Positions 6,629 to 10,871 of a stretch of DNA of 10,871 bases are shown here, piece after piece. The DNA comes from Opitutaceae bacterium (GTDB lineage Bacteria; Verrucomicrobiota; Verrucomicrobiae; Opitutales; Opitutaceae): the NCBI GenBank assembly GCA_031266495.1, contig JAISAX010000577.1, positions 1 through 10,871 on the forward strand, written 5' to 3'. Both the position numbers and the translations under genes were made by a program. Under the pieces are notes generated by a model. The model saw only the letters and a program-made list of their open reading frames with translations, made no database searches and had not been told where the DNA came from. Numbering within the stretch: the stretch's first letter is position 1; each line of letters opens with the position of its first letter.

Positions 6629-6702
6629 CCACCCGCTTCCAAACCGTTTTTTCTTCTCGTCACCAACAACCACCAACAACCAACCATCAACACACAAACA
6701 TC
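6629..6702 (+). other. AC-rich, purine-poor leader of csb1 with no Shine-Dalgarno
   Basis: The 74 nt between cas3 and csb1 contain CACCAACAAC-like units in tandem (6661-6690) and almost no G. Such a leader would be unstructured and lacks a GGAGG-type site. Similar C/A-rich lead-ins precede csb2 (7861-7866) and the gene at 9813. This suggests translation initiation in this organism relies on unfolded, SD-less starts. Confidence 0.5.
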
Positions 6703-7860
6703 ATGAGCGAAACCAACATCCTCACAAAGTTCGACCACTACCTCACGCCGGACGGCCCCGCCGCCCTCGTCATTCGCGAGCACCTCGCCCCCGTTGAAGG
6801 GGCCGATGCCGTTTTCTTTCCGGCAACCTACGCCCCCAGGAAAAAAGGTGACGAAGCAGGCTACAACATCGACGGTCCCAACCGCACCGAAAACCCGTCC
6901 GCGCAAAACATCGTCCTCGTTGACAGCGTCGGCTCGCAAGCCAACCGCATCGAACCACTCTTCGCCGAAGACGATTACGCCGGACTCGTCCCGCAAATCG
7001 TCATCACGGCGAGCGAGGAAAAATCCATGAACCTGCTCGACGTCGGCCACCGCGCCGGCGACGCCATCGCCCGTTGCTCTGAGTTAAAAGATACCCTGCA
7101 AGCCGCCTTCAAATCTGTCCTCAAAGGCGACGCCGCGCCACTCGCCAAAATCGCCCCCACCTCGCTCGTTTTTGGCGTATGGGATTCCCGTGACACGCAG
7201 GCAAAATTGCCGCGCCTCCTCGCCTCGACCATTCGTGCCTACAACGTCCGCAAACTCACGCGCTCGGCGCAATACACGCCCGCGACGGATTACGCCGCGC
7301 TGGAAATCTTTTCCGAAGAAGAGAAACAGAAAGCGGAAGGCGATTCCAGCAACCCGCTTGCCGCGCGCGGCTTTGTCCATGTGCCCTCGAGCGGAACACA
7401 CGGCGGCGTCATCGCCGACGGCGGTATCCGCCGCGACGCCACACTCGCGCTCTCCGCATTGAAACTGCTCAAGGCCGACACACCGGAAATCACGCTCAAA
7501 CTCCGCCGCTACATCCTCGGCCTCGCGCTCGTCGCCTTCACCCGCCTCCCGCTCGGCTATTACCGCCAAGGCACCATCCTCGTCGGTGCGACCGATGACA
7601 ACGGCAACCCGTTGCCTCGCACATTTGACGAGGTTTCTCTCAACGGTACACGCGCCGACGCCACTGCCAAAATCACCCCTCAAGTCGCGCTCGACTACGC
7701 GAAAGCCGCCGCCGCCGCATTCGGCGTGGGCGAAAAACAGACCGTCCGTTTTGACAAAGAAAAGGCCGTCTCCGACGTGAAAGACAGCGACAAGAACAAA
7801 ACCGCCAAGGCCACAAAGGGCAAAAAAGCCGCCGAAACCACCACCCCCTCCGCCCCCTGA
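6703..7860 (+). CDS. csb1: Csb1, type I-G Cas7 backbone subunit
   Basis: The 385-aa protein matches the Csb1 (GSU0053, Cas7-type RAMP) family, which forms the helical backbone that holds the crRNA spacer in the type I-G effector complex. Recognisable family blocks in order: DSVGSQANRIE (74-84), LLDVGHRAGDAIAR (111-124), FGVWDSRDTQAKLPRL (157-172), IRAYNVRKLTRSAQY (177-191), HGGVIADGGIRRDATL (233-248) and a late GYYRQGTILVG (285-295). The frame is open upstream to 6487, but those residues overlap cas3 in another frame; ATG 6703 gives the expected N-terminus MSETNILTKFDHYL. The last about 30 residues are Lys/Thr/Ala-rich (KNKTAKATKGKKAAETT), a basic tail that may be a local extension and could contact nucleic acid. 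It lies 74 bp after cas3 and 6 bp before csb2, almost certainly in one operon. Confidence 0.93.
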   Translation: MSETNILTKFDHYLTPDGPAALVIREHLAPVEGADAVFFPATYAPRKKGDEAGYNIDGPNRTENPSAQNIVLVDSVGSQANRIEPLFAEDDYAGLVPQIVITASEEKSMNLLDVGHRAGDAIARCSELKDTLQAAFKSVLKGDAAPLAKIAPTSLVFGVWDSRDTQAKLPRLLASTIRAYNVRKLTRSAQYTPATDYAALEIFSEEEKQKAEGDSSNPLAARGFVHVPSSGTHGGVIADGGIRRDATLALSALKLLKADTPEITLKLRRYILGLALVAFTRLPLGYYRQGTILVGATDDNGNPLPRTFDEVSLNGTRADATAKITPQVALDYAKAAAAAFGVGEKQTVRFDKEKAVSDVKDSDKNKTAKATKGKKAAETTTPSAP

Positions 7861-7866
7861 CCCACC

Positions 7867-9528
7867 ATGCCCACACAACTCCGCATCAGCGTCCGTTTTC
7901 TCGACGGCACGTTTCACGGGCGCGGCAACGGCGGCGAACCCGAATGGCCGCCCTCACCCCTGCGCCTCTTTCAATCGATCACCAACGCCGCCGCCCGCCT
8001 GGACGGCGATGGCATCGGAGCGCAAAACGCCGCCACCCTTCGCTGGCTGGAAGCAGTGAAACAACCGCCTGAAATCCTCGCGTCCACGGCCACGCCGACA
8101 ACCGGCTATCAACTCTACGTCCCCGACAACGTCGGCGACCTCGTGGCGAAACAGTGGTCCGCAGGCAAATATTTCGACGCCAAAAACCACCCCATCGACA
8201 TCTCCGGCTACCGCACCGAAAAAGTAATCAGCCCACAGCGCCTGTCTGGCGACGCCGCTGTTCACTACATTTGGAACCTCGACGACACCGCTGATTTTGG
8301 CACGCACAACAACACCCTCATTGCCATGGTCCGCGCCGTTTCGCGCCTCGGCTGGGGCATCGACCTCGTCGTCGCCGACGCCGTCGTGGAAGAAAACACC
8401 GGCACCGCCGCCCGACCATCCGGCGAACGCTGGCTCCCCGTCGAAACCTCCGGCGGCACGTCGCTGCGCGTTCCCGTTGCCGGAACACTCGACGCACTGG
8501 AGGAACGCCACGCCGCGTTTCTGCGCCGCGTCCGGCATCTCGACGACGGCGGCGAAATTTTCGTCCCTGTTCCGTCGCTCGCACCCACCGCCTTTCGCGT
8601 GATCACCTATCGCCGCGAAACCGAACTTGCCCGCCCGCCCTACGCCATCTTTGCCCTGCGCAAACCCGACGATTCCGGATTCGCCGCATTTGACCCGCAA
8701 TGGCGACGCCTGCACCTGGCCGGCATGTTACGCCACACCGCCAGCCAACCCGATTTCTCCGCCTCCCTCGGCTGGGACAAAGAAAAAACAAACGCCTTCG
8801 TCCTTGGGCACGACAAAAGCGACCACGGTAACACAAAACCCACGACAAACGCCCCCCGCCTCCTTTTCATTCCCCTGCCCTCGATCGAATGGCGCGGCGG
8901 AAAACGCGGCAACACCATCGGCTCGATTCGCCGCGTGCTGGTCACGGTCACCGGACATTGCGACCCCGCCGAATTTTCACGCATCGAGTGCTCGCTCGAA
9001 GGCCGCGAACTCATTGACGAAAAAACCGGATGCACCGCCGCCTTCCTGCGCCGCCAATCGGAAAAAGCAGTCGCTATCGCTGACTATTTTAAAGAGTCCG
9101 CCGCCTGGACCACGGTGACCCCTGTAGTCCTCCCCGGCCATGACGACCCGCGCAAACTCCGTCACCGCCTGCGCGACGGAGCACCGCTGCTCTCTGCCGC
9201 CGAAAAGGAACAAATCATCCGCAAGCTCGACACCCGCATCGAACGCCTTTTGCGCAAGGCCTTCCTTGACGCCGGCCTGCCCGCGCCACTGGTCGCCGCC
9301 ACCGATTTGCAATGGCGCTCCACAGGATTTTTCCCCGGAGCCGACCTTGCCTCGCGGTATTCCGCCCCCGATCAATGCCGCCGATTTCGACGTCTGCACG
9401 TTCGTGTCATCTGGCGCGAACGCGTATCCAACGGAGAATTACGACCGATAAAACTTTGCGGTCCATTCTGCATTGGCAGCGGCAGATTTTCCGGCCTCGG
9501 CCTTTTCGTCCCGATGCCCGCCGAATAA
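7867..9528 (+). CDS. csb2: Csb2, type I-G Cas5-Cas6 fusion subunit
   Basis: The 553-aa protein matches Csb2 (GSU0054 type), which joins a Cas5-like domain that caps the crRNA 5' handle with a Cas6-like domain for pre-crRNA processing and 3' binding. The N-terminus (RISVRFLDGTFHGRG, then EWPPSPLRLFQSI at about residues 25-37) is the characteristic Cas5-like start, and the C-terminus carries the Gly-rich RAMP loop GPFCIGSGRFSGLGLF (532-547). The length is at the upper end of the family. ATG 7867 lies 6 bp after the csb1 stop and fits the conserved N-terminus, so translation is probably coupled. The 3' about 270 bp are duplicated, in decayed form, at 787-1762; the copy here is open and complete. 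In many I-G loci the cas4-cas1 fusion and cas2 follow directly, but here they are absent. Confidence 0.92.
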   Translation: MPTQLRISVRFLDGTFHGRGNGGEPEWPPSPLRLFQSITNAAARLDGDGIGAQNAATLRWLEAVKQPPEILASTATPTTGYQLYVPDNVGDLVAKQWSAGKYFDAKNHPIDISGYRTEKVISPQRLSGDAAVHYIWNLDDTADFGTHNNTLIAMVRAVSRLGWGIDLVVADAVVEENTGTAARPSGERWLPVETSGGTSLRVPVAGTLDALEERHAAFLRRVRHLDDGGEIFVPVPSLAPTAFRVITYRRETELARPPYAIFALRKPDDSGFAAFDPQWRRLHLAGMLRHTASQPDFSASLGWDKEKTNAFVLGHDKSDHGNTKPTTNAPRLLFIPLPSIEWRGGKRGNTIGSIRRVLVTVTGHCDPAEFSRIECSLEGRELIDEKTGCTAAFLRRQSEKAVAIADYFKESAAWTTVTPVVLPGHDDPRKLRHRLRDGAPLLSAAEKEQIIRKLDTRIERLLRKAFLDAGLPAPLVAATDLQWRSTGFFPGADLASRYSAPDQCRRFRRLHVRVIWRERVSNGELRPIKLCGPFCIGSGRFSGLGLFVPMPAE

Positions 9529-9680
9529 CCCTCCCCCCAGGGCAAACGCATCTAAAAAATCTAATCTATTTTCCCTAACTAATTGAAGATAATTTAGTTA
9601 TATATTTGTGGAAATGAATCAAATTCAGTAAGCTAACCATTTTCCCTGCCTTATATATATCTTATGGTAAAAATTCTTAT

Positions 9681-9709
9681 TTGCATTATGGATTATATAG
9701 CTATATTTT
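9681..9709 (+). promoter_or_regulatory. Candidate promoter with overlapping palindrome for the 9813 gene
   Basis: TTGCAT (9681-9686) and TATTTT (9704-9709) are spaced by 17 bp. The perfect palindrome ATATAGCTATAT (9695-9706) overlaps the -10 region, a position suited to a repressor operator. In DNA this AT-rich many promoter-like matches arise by chance. Confidence 0.25.
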
Positions 9710-9771
9710 ATTGTAAATCAACGAATTATCAATTTATTCATTCTGGCATTTAGTTGCGTTTGCCCTGCCCT

Positions 9772-9784
9772 CCCCCCCCCCCCC
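9772..9784 (+). repeat. Poly-C tract, 13 nt, 28 bp before the 9813 start
   Basis: Thirteen consecutive C bases lie in the presumed 5' untranslated region of the next gene. A change in length would alter leader spacing rather than the reading frame. Confidence 0.9.
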
Positions 9785-9812
9785 GTCCCTCACCACCAAA
9801 CAAACACCCGCC

Positions 9813-10529
9813 ATGTGGAACAGCCCAAACCAAACCACCCAAAAAGGTAAACGCTACCAAATAGCCGACATCACCGCACTGACCTATCCACTGGATCAGA
9901 TGCTGGAGCGACTCGAACTGCTGTCCGTGAAGCAAATGCTTCATGAACCGATTCTCCAACGACTCGAAAAAGACGAATTCATCTACGCCCTCTATCAAGT
10001 CTTGGAAGCATTGCTGGAAGACGTGCCAATCCCACCCCAAGGGCATACCGGCACCCAAGAAGCAATCATCGCGGAATTACTTCAGCAAACTTATGACAGT
10101 ATTTGTGGCGAACTGGAGGACTCCGAAATGGGCGGCAACGCCCGCCAAGATGCTTGGCAGACAATCGACCGCCTGCTCATTCGGTGCACTCCGGATGATC
10201 CACAACTCCCTTATGTGCTGCAAGATCTGAAAATCGACGTAAACAGTTCTCGTATACATTTATCAGAAAAACTCACTGAAGAAGTATGGAAGGAATTGCT
10301 TTTGGGGGAAGGGCATTTGTGGGACGAGTTTTTGTGGGATGACGATTGGCGAATGGACTCGTTGATGGACCTGCCCCCCGCCACGGCAAAATCGGTGACG
10401 CACTTGGCCAGGATCGACCTGGAAACCGTCCACAAACTCGCGCATACACCCGACAAAGCTGAATACAACATGGCCGAATATTACATCCGTTATATCATCT
10501 GGAAAAGCGAGGCGCTCGGGACCAGGTGA
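9813..10529 (+). CDS. Uncharacterised 238-aa acidic protein
   Basis: I do not recognise this family. The 238-aa product is soluble-looking, mostly helical and acidic, with no signal peptide, membrane segment or obvious catalytic motif. The N-terminal half has regular amphipathic helices (DQMLERLELLSVKQMLHEPI, residues 28-47), and the C-terminal half has a Trp/Asp-rich patch (LWDEFLWDDDW, about 168-178). Codon use is less GC-biased than in the cas genes and the upstream spacer is AT-rich, suggesting a different history. ATG 9813 is the first good start after the poly-C tract; like its neighbours it has no Shine-Dalgarno but a C/A-rich lead-in. It is followed 108 bp later by a pRiA4b ORF-3-like gene on the same strand, so the two may be cotranscribed. 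A role in defence or in a mobile-element cargo is possible only by position. Confidence 0.7.
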   Translation: MWNSPNQTTQKGKRYQIADITALTYPLDQMLERLELLSVKQMLHEPILQRLEKDEFIYALYQVLEALLEDVPIPPQGHTGTQEAIIAELLQQTYDSICGELEDSEMGGNARQDAWQTIDRLLIRCTPDDPQLPYVLQDLKIDVNSSRIHLSEKLTEEVWKELLLGEGHLWDEFLWDDDWRMDSLMDLPPATAKSVTHLARIDLETVHKLAHTPDKAEYNMAEYYIRYIIWKSEALGTR

Positions 10530-10562
10530 CTTTGACATACCAACACGACCTGAATTTATCAC

Positions 10563-10583
10563 AAAGGAGTATCGGAACATTTG
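10563..10583 (+). promoter_or_regulatory. Shine-Dalgarno-like site with an alternative in-frame TTG start
   Basis: AAAGGAG (10563-10569) is the clearest ribosome-binding-like sequence in the window. A TTG at 10581 lies 11 bp beyond it and is in frame with the ATG at 10638, reading through the intervening 11-C tract without a stop. Initiation at TTG would add 19 residues and make expression depend on tract length. The ATG at 10638 still gives the better family N-terminus. Confidence 0.3.
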
Positions 10584-10613
10584 ACTGGAAGCGGGCACCC
10601 GTTCCCACAGCAT

Positions 10614-10624
10614 CCCCCCCCCCC
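10614..10624 (+). repeat. Poly-C tract, 11 nt, 13 bp before the 10638 start
   Basis: Eleven consecutive C bases lie just before the ATG of the last gene, where a ribosome-binding site would normally sit. Length changes could alter initiation, or the reading frame if the TTG at 10581 is used. Confidence 0.9.
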
Positions 10625-10637
10625 TCATTTTCAAACC

Positions 10638-10871
10638 ATGCAAGAATACCACTTCACCATCCAGTACGATGACTTCACCGCCGAACTCGCTATCGGTGGC
10701 GACCAATCGCTCTACGCCCTCGCGCAGCTCATCATCAAGGCCGTCGGCTTCGACTTCGATCACGCCTTCCAGTTCTGCGACAACCTCAAAAATCCCTACC
10801 GCAGCAAGGAACGCTACACCCTCTTCGCCGACACCGGCGACACGGATGACGATGACCCCGGCGTGGAAAAC
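10638..10871 (+). CDS. pRiA4b ORF-3-like / IS1096 passenger-type protein, 5' part only
   Basis: The first 78 codons are present; the window ends inside the gene. The sequence MQEYHFTIQYDD, then QSLYALAQLIIKAVGFDFDHAF (residues about 25-46), FCDNLKNPYRSKERYTLFAD and the closing PGVEN resemble the N-terminal half of the plasmid pRiA4b ORF-3 family (PF07929-type, often named IS1096 element passenger TnpR family protein). Members have this beta-strand, helix and DHAF-type signature, followed by a FLFDYGD-type motif that would lie beyond the window. The function of the family is not established; it occurs on plasmids, in transposon cargo and in variable islands. The start is the ATG at 10638, with no Shine-Dalgarno nearby; an SD-linked TTG farther upstream is an alternative. 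The acidic run DTDDDDPG is probably a variable loop. Confidence 0.72.
   Translation, partial: MQEYHFTIQYDDFTAELAIGGDQSLYALAQLIIKAVGFDFDHAFQFCDNLKNPYRSKERYTLFADTGDTDDDDPGVEN

Larger units (their letters stand above)
9529..9812. other. AT-rich intergenic spacer after the cas operon
   Basis: About 230 bp (9540-9770) are strikingly AT-rich compared with the GC-rich flanks. The stretch holds a 7-bp stem, TAACTAA/TTAGTTA (9576-9582 and 9594-9600), a perfect 12-bp palindrome, ATATAGCTATAT (9695-9706), and a twice-occurring TTTTCCCT. There is no CRISPR repeat, no tRNA and no remnant of cas1, cas2 or cas4. A 29-codon frame at 9664-9753 is hydrophobic but has no supporting signal. The stretch most likely contains the promoter and regulatory sites for the gene at 9813, and its composition hints at a foreign origin or a junction. 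Confidence 0.6.

Noticed and set aside
6661..6690. CACCAACAAC-type tandem units considered as a CRISPR-like or regulatory repeat
   Set aside because: The units are too short, without spacers or dyad symmetry; they are better read as an unstructured AC-rich leader.
6487..6702. Upstream extension of the csb1 frame
   Set aside because: It overlaps the end of cas3 in another frame and gives low-complexity residues; the Csb1 family N-terminus begins at the ATG at 6703.
7084..8715. Long minus-strand frames opposite csb1 (7084-7917) and csb2 (7954-8715)
   Set aside because: They mirror real genes, have the same Gly/Val-biased composition and no recognisable motif.
9664..9753. 29-codon hydrophobic frame in the AT-rich spacer
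   Set aside because: No ribosome-binding site and no toxin-like or leader-peptide features beyond AT-driven hydrophobicity; it is probably chance.

Overview
The window is about 10.9 kb of GC-rich bacterial DNA. Its core is the interference (effector) half of a type I-G (formerly I-U) CRISPR-Cas system, all on the + strand: a cas3 gene fused at its 3' end to a Csb3-like domain, then csb1 (Cas7) and csb2 (Cas5-Cas6). High GC, long poly-C tracts, AC-rich leaders without Shine-Dalgarno sequences and a GH5 glycosidase next door suggest an Opitutaceae-like member of the Verrucomicrobiota. That placement is an inference from style, not from a marker gene.

Layout. Positions 2-685 hold the 3' part of a GH5-family glycoside hydrolase. 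From 683 to about 1770 comes a repeat-rich scar. A small palindromic element (683-786) abuts a degenerate second copy of the 3' end of csb2 (787-1762), about 88% identical by eye to the 3' end of the intact gene. That remnant is frameshifted and split by two palindromic, transposase-less elements (988-1128 and about 1167-1680). A truncated WYL/YafY-type regulator follows (1923-2378), then about 520 bp of mostly non-coding, palindrome-containing DNA with a plausible cas promoter. The cas operon runs 2903-9528. After it comes a 284-bp AT-rich spacer ending in a 13-C tract. The window closes with an unrecognised 238-aa protein (9813-10529) and the start of a pRiA4b ORF-3/IS1096-passenger-like gene (10638 onward, cut by the window end).

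How the genes would work together. Csb1 should form the backbone on the crRNA. Csb2 should cap it and process or hold the crRNA 3' end. The Csb3-like domain probably supplies the missing large-subunit role, and Cas3 unwinds and degrades the target. Because the Csb3-like part is fused to Cas3, the nuclease-helicase would be tethered to the surveillance complex, resembling the known Cas3-Cse1 fusions of some type I-E systems. No cas4/cas1, cas2, csx17 or CRISPR array is present in the window, so adaptation genes and spacers must lie elsewhere or are lost.

The most notable points are the Cas3-Csb3 fusion with poly-C tracts at the joint and inside the Csb3 domain (possible phase variation), the csb2 3'-end duplication that brackets the regulator and cas operon as direct repeats, and the recurrence of 11-13 nt C tracts beside or inside genes across the window.
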